Below are positions 7,455 through 15,463 of a stretch of DNA of 32,998 nt, in pieces (position 1 is the stretch's first letter; every line of letters starts with the position of its first letter). Location: the NCBI GenBank assembly GCA_028293725.1, contig JAQGOE010000110.1, positions 1-32,998 on the forward strand, read 5' to 3'. The notes under the pieces are model-generated. The model saw only the letters and a list, made by a program, of their open reading frames with translations, had not been told where the DNA came from and did no database searches. This stretch comes from Gammaproteobacteria bacterium. Its GTDB lineage: Bacteria; Pseudomonadota; Gammaproteobacteria; Steroidobacterales; Steroidobacteraceae. The translations under genes and the position numbers were made by a program.

Positions 7455-9395
7455 ATGACGACAGTGCCCATGACATCCTGCAAGCGCCTTGGCGCGCTGG
7501 CGATCCTTGCCGTCTACTGCGCCCGGGTGCTGGCTGCCGCCGGTGGCGAGATTCCGACCGCGACCCAGGTGACGCACCCGACCGCGTTCAACGACGAAAC
7601 CAAAATCCGCCAGAACCTGGTCCAGGTCGCCCTCGGCAGAGAGCCGGCAGACCTGGTGATACGGGGGGCCACGGTGCTTAACGTGTTCACGCTCATGTGG
7701 GAGCAGAACCAGGACATCGTAGTGCGCGGCAAGCGCATCGCCTGGGTGGGTCCCAGCGGACAGTGGAAGGGCAAATGCTCCAACATCTTCGACGCCAGGG
7801 GTCTTTGGGCCGTGCCGGGATTCGGGGAGTCCCACAAGCACATCGAGAGCACCTTGCTGTCGCCGGAGTGGGAAGCCGCCCTGGTGATTCCGCTCGGTAA
7901 CACCTGGACCTCGGAGGGCTCGCACGAGTTTTCCAACGTCAGCGGTGTTCACAATGTCGAATTCTGGGAAACCCCGGAGCACCACGGCAGCCCGCTGAAG
8001 ATTTTCACGGCCCTGGGATCGGCGACACCGCCTTCCGCGTTCGAGGTGGGCGGGGGAAACTACGCTTACAAGGAAATCTCCGACAACATCAAGGGCAGCC
8101 TCGAGGTGCAAGGGCTCGACGAAGTCATGGATTGGCCTGCGGTTTCCGAGCCGACGCACCCTGGCTACCAACGTATCTGGGAAGACATCCAGGCCACGCG
8201 CGATACACGTGGTGTGATCGATGGCCACGGCGCGGGTCTTTGGGACCTTGACCGGATCAACGCGTTCGCCGCTACGGGTCTCACCAGTGACCACGAAACG
8301 CGCAAGGCGGAGGAAGCGTGGGAAAAGCTTCGGCATGGACTGTTCCTGCAGTTGCGCGACGAGAACATCGAGCGTGCCGTGCCTCTCTTCGTGAAGAATG
8401 GTCTCAAGGACTGGTCGAACATCTCGCTCGTGACTGACGATCGCAATGTAGCCGATACCGTCAAACAGGGGACGATGAACTTTCACATCCAGCTCGCGAT
8501 TAAAATGGGCGCGCCCGCGGAAGCTGCCTATGCGATGGCGAGCCTGAATCCGGCCAAGCATGCCCACATGGAGTCCATCGTGGGCTCGATCGCGCCGGGC
8601 CGCTATGCCGACGTCGTGCTGTTGAGCTCGGTGAAGGACGTTGCGATCAAATACGTGTTCGCCAACGGGCAACTGGCCGCGAAGGATGGAAAGTACCTGT
8701 TGCAGGTGCCAAAGATTGACTGGCCCACCTGGGCCACTCATACAATCAACATTGGACGCAAGCTGACGGCAAAGGATTTCGAGATCCTGGCCCCGGCCGG
8801 AAAGACGACGGTAACCGCCGCTATCCAGGCCCCGCTCTATACCGATCCCGAGCAGAAGACCGCGACCCTCAAAGTCGTCGACGGCGTCGTGCAACGGGAT
8901 ATCGAGCATGACATCGTCAAGGTGGCGATCGTCGACCGCTACACTGGCAAGGCGAAGCTGGGCAAGATGTTCTGGACCGGCATCGGGCCGAAGACCGCGG
9001 ATTCTGCGATTGCGACTTCTGTTTCCCACGACCTCCATAACATAACTGTCGTTGGCAGCAGCGACGCGGCGATGGCCATCGCGGTCAATCGCATAGCTGA
9101 AATCAACGGTGGCATCGTTCTGGTCGACCGCGGCAAGGTGACCGCCGAAATGCGCCTCGAGATCGGGGGTCTCATGACGAGCAGGCCGGTTGCCGAGGCG
9201 GCCGCGAGTATGGAGGATCTCTATGCGAAGTCGGATGCCTTGGAATGGATCGGCAGCCCGGGTTTTCCGCGCACCGTGATTTTCGCGATGATCACCTGCA
9301 GCCCGTTTACGTGGCGCCTGGTCGTACCGTACCCGGGTAACCCTTCCGGGCTGGTCCTGCTGCAAACCGGAAAGACGATGCCGACGGTCTGGTGA
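7455..9395 (+). CDS. Exported adenine-deaminase-like amidohydrolase
   Basis: A 646-residue member of the adenine deaminase (Ade) branch of the amidohydrolases, which convert adenine to hypoxanthine and ammonia. Metal-site motifs are present: H127-x-H129 in ESHKHIES, E158 in SEGSHEFSNV (usually DPHEIANV), H258 in DGHGAG, SDHE at 278-281, and the D-D-R at 328-330. The family's C-terminal domain is also present (HDLHNITVVGSSDAAMAIAVNRI and GGLM). Unlike cytoplasmic Ade, it has a hydrophobic N-terminus (about residues 10-29, ending VLAAAGG), so it should be periplasmic. ATG 7455 is four bases after the receptor gene; Met6 is an alternative start. Deviations around the metal site (SHKH, SHEF) leave room for a related aminopurine as substrate. 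Confidence 0.82.
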   Translation: MTTVPMTSCKRLGALAILAVYCARVLAAAGGEIPTATQVTHPTAFNDETKIRQNLVQVALGREPADLVIRGATVLNVFTLMWEQNQDIVVRGKRIAWVGPSGQWKGKCSNIFDARGLWAVPGFGESHKHIESTLLSPEWEAALVIPLGNTWTSEGSHEFSNVSGVHNVEFWETPEHHGSPLKIFTALGSATPPSAFEVGGGNYAYKEISDNIKGSLEVQGLDEVMDWPAVSEPTHPGYQRIWEDIQATRDTRGVIDGHGAGLWDLDRINAFAATGLTSDHETRKAEEAWEKLRHGLFLQLRDENIERAVPLFVKNGLKDWSNISLVTDDRNVADTVKQGTMNFHIQLAIKMGAPAEAAYAMASLNPAKHAHMESIVGSIAPGRYADVVLLSSVKDVAIKYVFANGQLAAKDGKYLLQVPKIDWPTWATHTINIGRKLTAKDFEILAPAGKTTVTAAIQAPLYTDPEQKTATLKVVDGVVQRDIEHDIVKVAIVDRYTGKAKLGKMFWTGIGPKTADSAIATSVSHDLHNITVVGSSDAAMAIAVNRIAEINGGIVLVDRGKVTAEMRLEIGGLMTSRPVAEAAASMEDLYAKSDALEWIGSPGFPRTVIFAMITCSPFTWRLVVPYPGNPSGLVLLQTGKTMPTVW

Positions 9396-9410
9396 GACGT
9401 TGGCTGACTG

Positions 9411-10529
9411 ATGCGTAGATGGCTCGTCTTCGCCTTCTTCATCCTGTGTGTGTCGCCGTTGGCGGGGGCACACACGATGATGATGACGCAGGTGCTCGTC
9501 TCGTTTGGGCAGCCGGACGCCGTGGACGTGAAGATCGACGTCGATCTCACCCTGTTGCTGGGCTCACCGGAGCGTTACTACGAGGTGGCGACAGAGTCGC
9601 CTGAGCGACAGAAGGAGGACCTCGAGCGGATCGCCCCGAGGGTTATCGACAACCTCCAGCTCTTTGTCGGACAACAGCGCCTGCAACCGGTGTTTCGCGG
9701 CTTCTCCGCGGCGAAAGCGCAGAAAGCCGACTATCTCGATGCCTCGATGAGCAAGCTCTCGACACTGACCTTCGTCGCCGCGCTGCCGGCGGGCACCGGG
9801 CCACTGAAGCTCGTAGTTCCGATCGGGGCCGAAGTGGATTACCCGGTTGCATACACCGTGCAGATACCCTCGGCGCACCTGTCGGTTACCCGTTGGGTCG
9901 AGGAGGGCGTGCACGAGAGCGATCCGTTTGTGTGGGCGGGTAAGGTGCCTGAAGTACTTTCATGGCCGCGCCAGCTGGCTCTGTATCTGCGGCTCGGCTT
10001 CCGCCACATCGTCCCGGAGGGAGCCGACCATATTCTCTTCGTGCTAGGTCTGTTCTTCCTCGGGATCACCTGGCGCAAGCTGCTCTCCCAGACGACCGTC
10101 TTTACGGTCGCCCACGCCACCACGCTCTTCCTGTCCACCTACGGCATCTTCAGTCTGCCGAGCAGGTATGTGGAACCGGCGATCGCGCTCTCGATCGCGT
10201 TCATTGCGATCGAAAACGTGGTCAAACCGAAGCTGGGCCCCGGGCGACTGGCCATTGTGTTTGGATTCGGCCTGGTCCACGGACTGGGTTTCGCCAGCAG
10301 TCTCAGCGACATTCCATTTCCAAAGACCGACTTCATTGTTGCGCTGCTCGGCTTCAACTTCGGCGTCGACCTGGGACAGCTCTTTGTCATCGCGCTGGCG
10401 TTTCTGGCGGTGGGCTGGTTCCGCAACCGCCCCTGGTTCCGGCGCGGAATCGCCATTCCGTGCTCGCTGGCCATCGCCGCGGTGGGCCTGTTTTGGGGCA
10501 TCCAGCGCATCTTTCATTATTGGCCGTGA
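9411..10529 (+). CDS. HupE/UreJ-type membrane protein (putative metal permease)
   Basis: A 372-residue protein. It has a signal peptide (about residues 1-20), an exported domain to about residue 185, and a C-terminal membrane domain with about six or seven helices. The membrane domain carries the HupE/UreJ_2 signatures FRHIVPEGADHILFVLGL, GLVHGLGFA and FNFGVDLGQL. Relatives sit beside nickel enzymes (hydrogenase, urease) and are thought to move metal ions; most members are uncharacterised. Here there is no urease or hydrogenase. The gene lies 15 bases after a metal-dependent deaminase, so it may supply or sense the metal for that periplasmic enzyme. That is inference. The histidines in the two H-containing motifs are the likely ligands. 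Confidence 0.8.
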   Translation: MRRWLVFAFFILCVSPLAGAHTMMMTQVLVSFGQPDAVDVKIDVDLTLLLGSPERYYEVATESPERQKEDLERIAPRVIDNLQLFVGQQRLQPVFRGFSAAKAQKADYLDASMSKLSTLTFVAALPAGTGPLKLVVPIGAEVDYPVAYTVQIPSAHLSVTRWVEEGVHESDPFVWAGKVPEVLSWPRQLALYLRLGFRHIVPEGADHILFVLGLFFLGITWRKLLSQTTVFTVAHATTLFLSTYGIFSLPSRYVEPAIALSIAFIAIENVVKPKLGPGRLAIVFGFGLVHGLGFASSLSDIPFPKTDFIVALLGFNFGVDLGQLFVIALAFLAVGWFRNRPWFRRGIAIPCSLAIAAVGLFWGIQRIFHYWP

Positions 10530-10661
10530 TCGGGTTCTCCTTTCCCCAGGTTGCCCCTTTTCAGGTCCGGACGGCTTCCCCGGAGCGCGGGGTATTTCAC
10601 ATAGGGCCCCCACCCGCGCTGTTAGTGTTCCAGTTCCGACCAAGGCAAGGGATGCCCGGTT

Positions 10662-12224
10662 ATGGGTCATCCTCGAGTGAGCGCAGTGTTGGAGCGGTAC
10701 GTCCCGGGTTCGGCGGTTAGCAGCGCGCGTGTGGCGCTCGCCGTGGCGGTTGCGTACTTTGTTGCCGATACCATTCTGAACAAGGTCGCCCTGGGGGACG
10801 GTTGGGAGATCTTCTGGCCGCTCAACGGTGTCACGATCGCACTGTTGATCATGCAGCCGCGCGGGAAGTGGCCTGTGATGCTGGCCTCCGTCGCATTGGG
10901 CACCGGCGTCGGCGAGTACATCGATGACAACTCACTGCTCTCGACGCTCGTAGAGCGCGCATTTTCGGTGCTCGAAGTTGCACTGAGCGCCGCGCTCCTA
11001 CCTCCGTTCGTCAGCCTGGAGAGCTGGCTTCCCAAACGTGGTCTATATCCGCGTTTCGCCGCGGCCGTTTTTTTTGGTCCGGTGGTGTCAGGCTTGCTTG
11101 CGGCCAGCTATTTTCACTGGGTCGAGTCGAAACCCTTCCTGGCCTGTTTCAACTCCTGGGCGCTGGCGGATGCCATGGGCATCGCGGCGGTACTGCCCCT
11201 GGTCCTGGCGTTGCGGTCCACCCGGCGCAGCGAATTCGCCGGCATGAAGCGGCGGTTGCTGCTCATCGGAACGCTTACCGTGGCGATCGCCATCATTGGT
11301 GTTATTTTTGCCAACAGCCGGTATCCGCTGATCTTCGTGCTGTATCCGCTTCTCATGTTGGTGGACTGGCTGCTCGGGTTGTTTGGCTCCTCGGTCGCAC
11401 TGTGTTGTGCATGTGTATTGGCGGTGTTTCTCACCGAGCACGGGTTTGGTCCGTTCGCCGATGCCGCCGGCCTGGGGATGTCGCGCAACCTGGCGGTGCA
11501 GCTCTACCTGGGGTTCCACCTCATCGGGTTCCTGCCGATCTCCATCCTGTTTCTCGAGCAACGCCGCATGGACAGGGAATTGCGCGACTCGCTCGCGCGC
11601 ACCTCGGCGCTCGCGTCCCTGGACGGCCTCACCGGAGTCGCGAACCGGCGCACGTTTGACAGTCAACTCGAAGAGCGGTGGCGGATTGCCGTTCAAAAAC
11701 AGACGTACGTGGCCCTGTTGATGATCGACGCCGATCACTTCAAGGAATTCAACGACCGTCTGGGCCACCAGGCCGGAGATGCCTGTCTGCGCGCCCTGGC
11801 GTCCGCTTTGAACAGGTGCGTCTCGCGGCCGGCCGACCTGGTTGCCCGTTTCGGGGGCGAGGAATTCGTAATTCTTTTCCCGGACACCCCACCGGAGGGC
11901 GCGCGGCACGTTGCCGAGACGACTCGTGCTGCCATCTACAACCTGGCCATCGCCCATCCGCCTGCGCTCGACAGTTTCGCTTCGCAGGCTTCCGCGCCGC
12001 TGCGACGTCTCACGGTGTCGATCGGTTGCGCGGCTCTGACTCCCGCGCCAGGCGCCCAGTTCCAGCAACTGATCGAGATGGCGGATCAGGCTCTGTACCA
12101 GGCCAAGAGAATCGGTCGCAATTGTGTCTGTGTCGCGGACCCGGAGCTGCACACCTGGAATCCGGGCGGCGCCACCAAAAAGCTGTTGGCGCGGATCGAA
12201 GCCTACAGACTTGCCCGGCGCTAG
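10662..12224 (+). CDS. MASE1-GGDEF diguanylate cyclase
   Basis: A 520-residue inner-membrane protein. Residues of about 20-300 form a MASE1 sensor domain with about eight helices (early motif FWPLNGVTIALLIMQPRGKWP). A GGDEF domain follows at about 320-490. The active site GGEEF is intact (VARFGGEEFVILFP), and RPAD five residues before it is a correct inhibitory I-site, so the enzyme should make cyclic di-GMP and be product-inhibited. No EAL domain is present. A gap of 132 bases separates it from the preceding gene and includes a weak GC hairpin at 10578-10592, so it may have some transcription of its own. The start has GGCAAGGG about 8-15 bases upstream. MASE1 ligands are largely unknown; here a purine-related cue is possible. 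Confidence 0.9.
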   Translation: MGHPRVSAVLERYVPGSAVSSARVALAVAVAYFVADTILNKVALGDGWEIFWPLNGVTIALLIMQPRGKWPVMLASVALGTGVGEYIDDNSLLSTLVERAFSVLEVALSAALLPPFVSLESWLPKRGLYPRFAAAVFFGPVVSGLLAASYFHWVESKPFLACFNSWALADAMGIAAVLPLVLALRSTRRSEFAGMKRRLLLIGTLTVAIAIIGVIFANSRYPLIFVLYPLLMLVDWLLGLFGSSVALCCACVLAVFLTEHGFGPFADAAGLGMSRNLAVQLYLGFHLIGFLPISILFLEQRRMDRELRDSLARTSALASLDGLTGVANRRTFDSQLEERWRIAVQKQTYVALLMIDADHFKEFNDRLGHQAGDACLRALASALNRCVSRPADLVARFGGEEFVILFPDTPPEGARHVAETTRAAIYNLAIAHPPALDSFASQASAPLRRLTVSIGCAALTPAPGAQFQQLIEMADQALYQAKRIGRNCVCVADPELHTWNPGGATKKLLARIEAYRLARR

Positions 12225-12241
12225 CGGGATACCATCTCTCA

Positions 12242-13588
12242 ATGAATGATGCAGGCCAGGCCGGCTCGCGCCAGCCAAGTTGGCTCGACACCTATTTCGG
12301 CCTGACCGCGTGCGACACGACTGTCAGGCACGAGGCGATCGCGGGACTGACGACCTTTTTGGCGGCCGCCTACCTCGTGGTTGTCATTCCCTCATTACTG
12401 TCGACTGGTGGCATGGACCGCGCGGCGGTGACCACGGCGACCATCGCGATGCTGGTGGTTGGTAGTCTGGCCATGGGGCTGTACGCCAATTTCCCTTTCG
12501 TCGTCGGCCCCGGCCTCGGCGGCTCGGCCATTCTTGGTGTCACCCTCACGCAGGTTGAGCACATCCCCTGGGCCACGGGTCTCGGGATTGCCGCATTGTC
12601 AGGTCTGCTGTTCTTCGCTCTGACTGTCACCGGCGCGCGAACCCTGGTCGTGCGCGTGGTGCCGCGGCAGATCAAGCAGGGACTGGGTGCTTCCATCGGT
12701 CTCTTCATTGCGATGTTGGGTTGTCGTCAGGCGGGCCTGGTGAGCGTGAACGTCAAGACCAACGCGCTACTGCTGGCGGACTTCAGTCAGCCCGGACCCG
12801 TGATCGCGTTGGCGGGTCTCATGGTCATCCTGGTGCTGCAGGCGCGTCGCATACCCGGCTCGATGCTGATCGGAATCGTGGCTGCCGCGCTTCTGGGCCT
12901 GCCTCTGGGCGTGAGCCACTTACCGGAAACCGTAGTCTCGCTACCGCGATCGCTCGAACCGATTCTCTTCAAGGTGGACTTCATCGGCGCCATGACCTTG
13001 AAGGCGCTCCCTTACCTGTTTGCTTTCTTCGCCGGCGAGTTCTTCTCGACCCTCGGCACGACGCTGGCCATCGGCGCCAAGGCTGGACTCACCGATGTCG
13101 ATGGGAATCTGCCGCGCATCGAGCGACCGTTTCTGGTGGACTCCGTCGCCGCCACCGTGGGACCGCTCGTCGGTATTCCGGCCCTGACCGCGTTGGTCGA
13201 GTCCGCCGCTGGCGCCGAAGCCGGAGGACGCACGGGTCTGACCGCCGTCTGCACCGCGTTTTGCTTTCTTCTGACATTGTTCCTGACGCCCCTGGCGCTG
13301 GTCATCCCCAGGGAAGCTACGGCGCCGGCGTTGATAATCATCGGGGTGTCGATGATGCAGACGCTCCGCGGAGCGCAGGGCAATACCCTTAGCGACACAT
13401 TCCCCGCCATGGCGATGGTGTTGCTGACCCTGATTTCCAACAGTTTCGGAGTCGGAATCGCCGGCGGAATCGTCCTCTATGTGGCCGTGAAAATTTTCGA
13501 GAGTGGCTTCAAGGAGCTCTCTCCCGGCCTGGTGCTGTTGGCGCTGCCCTTGGGCTATTATCTCTATACCGCCGCCACTGCTCGCTGA
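12242..13588 (+). CDS. AzgA-like NCS2 purine permease
   Basis: A 448-residue inner-membrane transporter with about 12 hydrophobic segments. It matches the AzgA branch of the NCS2 family, whose members import hypoxanthine, adenine or guanine with protons. Near the N-terminus is AIAGLTTFLAAAYLVVVIPSLL, the counterpart of the AzgA AGLTTFLTMAYI motif. ANFPFVVGPGLGGSAI corresponds to the LAPGMGLNAFF loop, and ALTALVESAAG to the later xxVESAAG motif. ATG 12242 lies 17 bases after the cyclase gene. The frame is open much further upstream inside that gene, but only this start gives a normal N-terminus. In context it would take up the base produced in the periplasm by the exported deaminase, most likely hypoxanthine (inference). 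Confidence 0.86.
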   Translation: MNDAGQAGSRQPSWLDTYFGLTACDTTVRHEAIAGLTTFLAAAYLVVVIPSLLSTGGMDRAAVTTATIAMLVVGSLAMGLYANFPFVVGPGLGGSAILGVTLTQVEHIPWATGLGIAALSGLLFFALTVTGARTLVVRVVPRQIKQGLGASIGLFIAMLGCRQAGLVSVNVKTNALLLADFSQPGPVIALAGLMVILVLQARRIPGSMLIGIVAAALLGLPLGVSHLPETVVSLPRSLEPILFKVDFIGAMTLKALPYLFAFFAGEFFSTLGTTLAIGAKAGLTDVDGNLPRIERPFLVDSVAATVGPLVGIPALTALVESAAGAEAGGRTGLTAVCTAFCFLLTLFLTPLALVIPREATAPALIIIGVSMMQTLRGAQGNTLSDTFPAMAMVLLTLISNSFGVGIAGGIVLYVAVKIFESGFKELSPGLVLLALPLGYYLYTAATAR

Positions 13589-13594
13589 CAGCAC

Positions 13595-14689
13595 GTGATC
13601 ACCACAATAGGCAACGTACCGCCCGCGATGACGGGCAATGCGGTTACGGCGCAGCACAAGGCTCTTTTTCTGAGCATGCCCAAGGTGGAGCTGCACTGTC
13701 ATCTGCTGGGCACCGTGCGCCGCAAAACATTCGAGGACCTGGTCCGCAAACATCATGCCCCGCTTGCGCCTGGGGACGTCGCTGAGTTTTACCGGCGGGA
13801 CGGCAAACCTGTGGGTGTGTTGCGTGTTTTGCGGGCACTGGAAACTCATCTGCTTCTCGAGCCCGATGACTTCCGCCGTATAACCTATGAATACCTGGAG
13901 GACGCCGCGCGCGAGAGCGTGCGTCACTCAGAGTTTTTCTGGAACCCGACCGCAACCCTGCGCGACATCGGCTTGTCCTACTCCCAAGTGCAGGCCGCCA
14001 TTTTGCGGGGCATGGGAGATGCGCAGACCGACTTCGGTATCCGCTCACTGCTCATTCCGGCAATTGACCGTGAAGCCAGCCCGTCTGAGGCGAACGAGAT
14101 GGTTCGCCTGATGCTCGCGAGTCGACACGGGTCCGTCGCGGGGATCGGGATCGATTATCGCGAAACGGACCGGCCGCCGGAGTTGTTCCGGGAAGCGTTT
14201 CGCATGGCAAAAGCAGCCGGGTTACGGCTGACGGCGCACGCCGGCGAGTTCGGTACGCCCTGGACGAATGTGGCGACCGTCGTCGACGAGTTGCGTGTCG
14301 ACCGTGTCGATCACGGATATACCGTCATCGACGACTCCGACCTGGTGAAGCGCTGCCTCGATGAGGGTCTGGTGTTTACGATCGTACCGACCAACTCCTA
14401 CTACTTGCGCACGCTCGAGACGGCGCGCTGGGCCCTCGATCATCCCATCCGCCGTATGGTTGAGTTGGGTCTGAAGGTTCACCCCAACACCGACGACCCC
14501 ACGCTGCATCAAGTCACTCCCGCGGGCGCGTGGGAGCTGATGTTCAGTCATTTCGGGTACGGGCTGGGCGACTTGCGGACGATGATGCTCAATGGCATCG
14601 AGGGCAGCTGGGCGGAGGAGGGGCTCAGGCGAACGTGGCGGGTGCAATGGGCGGCTGAGTTTGACGGGCTGGCTGCGGATTTTCGCTAG
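13595..14689 (+). CDS. Adenosine/adenine deaminase (cytoplasmic ADA family)
   Basis: A 364-residue metal-dependent deaminase. Zinc-site and catalytic motifs are intact: H34-x-H36 in VELHCHLLGT, H215-A-G-E218 (proton-donor Glu), H240 in RVDHGY, and D300-D301 in NTDDP. There is no signal peptide, so it works in the cytoplasm. Two features separate it from classical adenosine deaminase: RVDHG instead of RIGHG, a pattern I associate with Aah1-like adenine deaminases, and GIGIDYRE where adenosine deaminases have a G-x-D-L-x-G-x-E loop. Adenine or a modified adenine is therefore as likely a substrate as adenosine. The start is a GTG six bases after the permease stop; ATG 13628 is an alternative, and neither has a strong ribosome binding site. 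Confidence 0.85.
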   Translation: MITTIGNVPPAMTGNAVTAQHKALFLSMPKVELHCHLLGTVRRKTFEDLVRKHHAPLAPGDVAEFYRRDGKPVGVLRVLRALETHLLLEPDDFRRITYEYLEDAARESVRHSEFFWNPTATLRDIGLSYSQVQAAILRGMGDAQTDFGIRSLLIPAIDREASPSEANEMVRLMLASRHGSVAGIGIDYRETDRPPELFREAFRMAKAAGLRLTAHAGEFGTPWTNVATVVDELRVDRVDHGYTVIDDSDLVKRCLDEGLVFTIVPTNSYYLRTLETARWALDHPIRRMVELGLKVHPNTDDPTLHQVTPAGAWELMFSHFGYGLGDLRTMMLNGIEGSWAEEGLRRTWRVQWAAEFDGLAADFR

Positions 14690-14708
14690 GTCCGTCGCGG
14701 GTCGCGCC

Positions 14709-15074
14709 TCAGGCCGAAGTTAGAAACGCAATCTCCTGCCAAAGTTCGGCCGGCAGGCTGACGCCGCCACGGGCTGCGTGAGCGCCGAGCCAGCTGTCAT
14801 GTGTCAGGACCGCGCCTTCGACCACCTTCACGAAGTCGTAAGGCCCGATGCATTCGCGCCGGCCGTCCTTGCTGGTCACGCGCAGATAAACCGGTCCCGC
14901 GCACTCGAACGCATGGTAGCGGCGGGGGCCGAGCTGCCAGAGTCCATCGGTGTAAGTTGCCGCGACGGCATTGTCCGGACCGCGGAGCGTTCCATCGCCG
15001 TGGATTCTGAAATAGGTACCCCGTACCAGCACTGCCGATTCGGAGCGTTCAGGATGAAACGTCAGTGTGATCAA
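14709..15074 (-). CDS. Hypothetical protein, unknown function
   Basis: About 121 residues from a TTG start (LITLTFHPERSES). The sequence is mixed alpha/beta, with GTYFRIHGDGTLRGPDNAVAA, a Cys at CAGPVYLRV and another in RRECIGPYDFVKVVEGAVL. No signal peptide or membrane segment is present. I do not recognise the family; the repeated beta-like strands suggest a compact sheet domain. No ATG is available in frame. The TTG overlaps the stop of an eight-codon reading frame (MSEYELEN, 15097 to 15071), which itself overlaps the stop of the zinc-ribbon gene by ATGA. Either translation is passed along through overlapping stops and starts, or a one-base frameshift has separated the true N-terminus. The gene is convergent with the deaminase, 19 bases away. 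Confidence 0.55.
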   Translation of the reverse strand: MITLTFHPERSESAVLVRGTYFRIHGDGTLRGPDNAVAATYTDGLWQLGPRRYHAFECAGPVYLRVTSKDGRRECIGPYDFVKVVEGAVLTHDSWLGAHAARGGVSLPAELWQEIAFLTSA

Positions 15075-15093
15075 TTCTCGAGCTCGTATTCGC

Positions 15094-15381
15094 TCATCGC
15101 ACCGCCTTGGGCTTGCCACGCGGCCGCTCGGGACTCCCAAAACGGGGGGAGCGCTCCGGACCGGGTGTGTTGGCGGCGAAGGCCCGCAGACATTCGCGGG
15201 AGCAGACTGTAGCCACCGGCTCCTGACCATCGATCCCGCCGGGGTTCGGATACCGGCTCACTCGAAAGTGCTCGTTTGGACGGCGTCCGTCCTCGTAACC
15301 GATATCGCGCTCGCACACATCACAGGTCAGGACGAGGACTTCTTCAGCCGGACGCAGCAGCCCTGTCTTACGCCAAGCCAT
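15094..15381 (-). CDS. Small Cys-rich zinc-ribbon-like protein
   Basis: A 95-residue protein with LTCDVCERDIGYEDGRR at about residues 18-34 and VATVCSRECLRAFAAN at about 57-72. The two paired-Cys sites (CDVC and CSREC) could bind one zinc ion, as in small ribbon or TRASH-like domains. The C-terminus is basic and Pro-rich, and no membrane segment is visible. Function is unknown; nucleic-acid or protein binding is the usual role of such domains. Two ATG codons are adjacent; the second (15381) has better spacing from GAGG, and 15384 would add one Met. It follows the RRM gene on the same strand, with a strong hairpin between them. Confidence 0.6.
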   Translation of the reverse strand: MAWRKTGLLRPAEEVLVLTCDVCERDIGYEDGRRPNEHFRVSRYPNPGGIDGQEPVATVCSRECLRAFAANTPGPERSPRFGSPERPRGKPKAVR

Positions 15382-15410
15382 CATTTTCCTCGGTCACGAT
15401 CCCGTCGAAG

Positions 15411-15445
15411 CGTCGCTCCAGGCCGGCGTGCAGCCTGGAGCGACG
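15411..15445. repeat. Perfect 13-base hairpin between RRM and zinc-ribbon genes
   Basis: CGTCGCTCCAGGC (15411-15423) pairs exactly with GCCTGGAGCGACG (15433-15445) across a nine-base loop. It lies 18 bases past the stop of the RRM gene in the direction of transcription. No T-run follows on the minus strand, so it is more likely an RNA-stabilising or processing element, or part of a partial terminator, than a classical intrinsic terminator. Confidence 0.6.
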
Positions 15446-15463
15446 TCAATCGAATCAGGCGTA

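Noticed and set aside
7428..9473. A 681-codon minus-strand open frame opposite the deaminase gene
   Set aside because: It is the antisense of a well-supported enzyme in GC-rich DNA, has no family motifs, and is rich in Arg/His as shadow frames are.
10578..10592. Weak CCCCG/CGGGG hairpin before the cyclase as a terminator
   Set aside because: The stem is only five bases and no T-run follows, so it cannot be called a terminator.
11088..12278. A 396-codon minus-strand frame opposite the cyclase
   Set aside because: It mirrors MASE1-GGDEF codon structure and has no recognisable domain.
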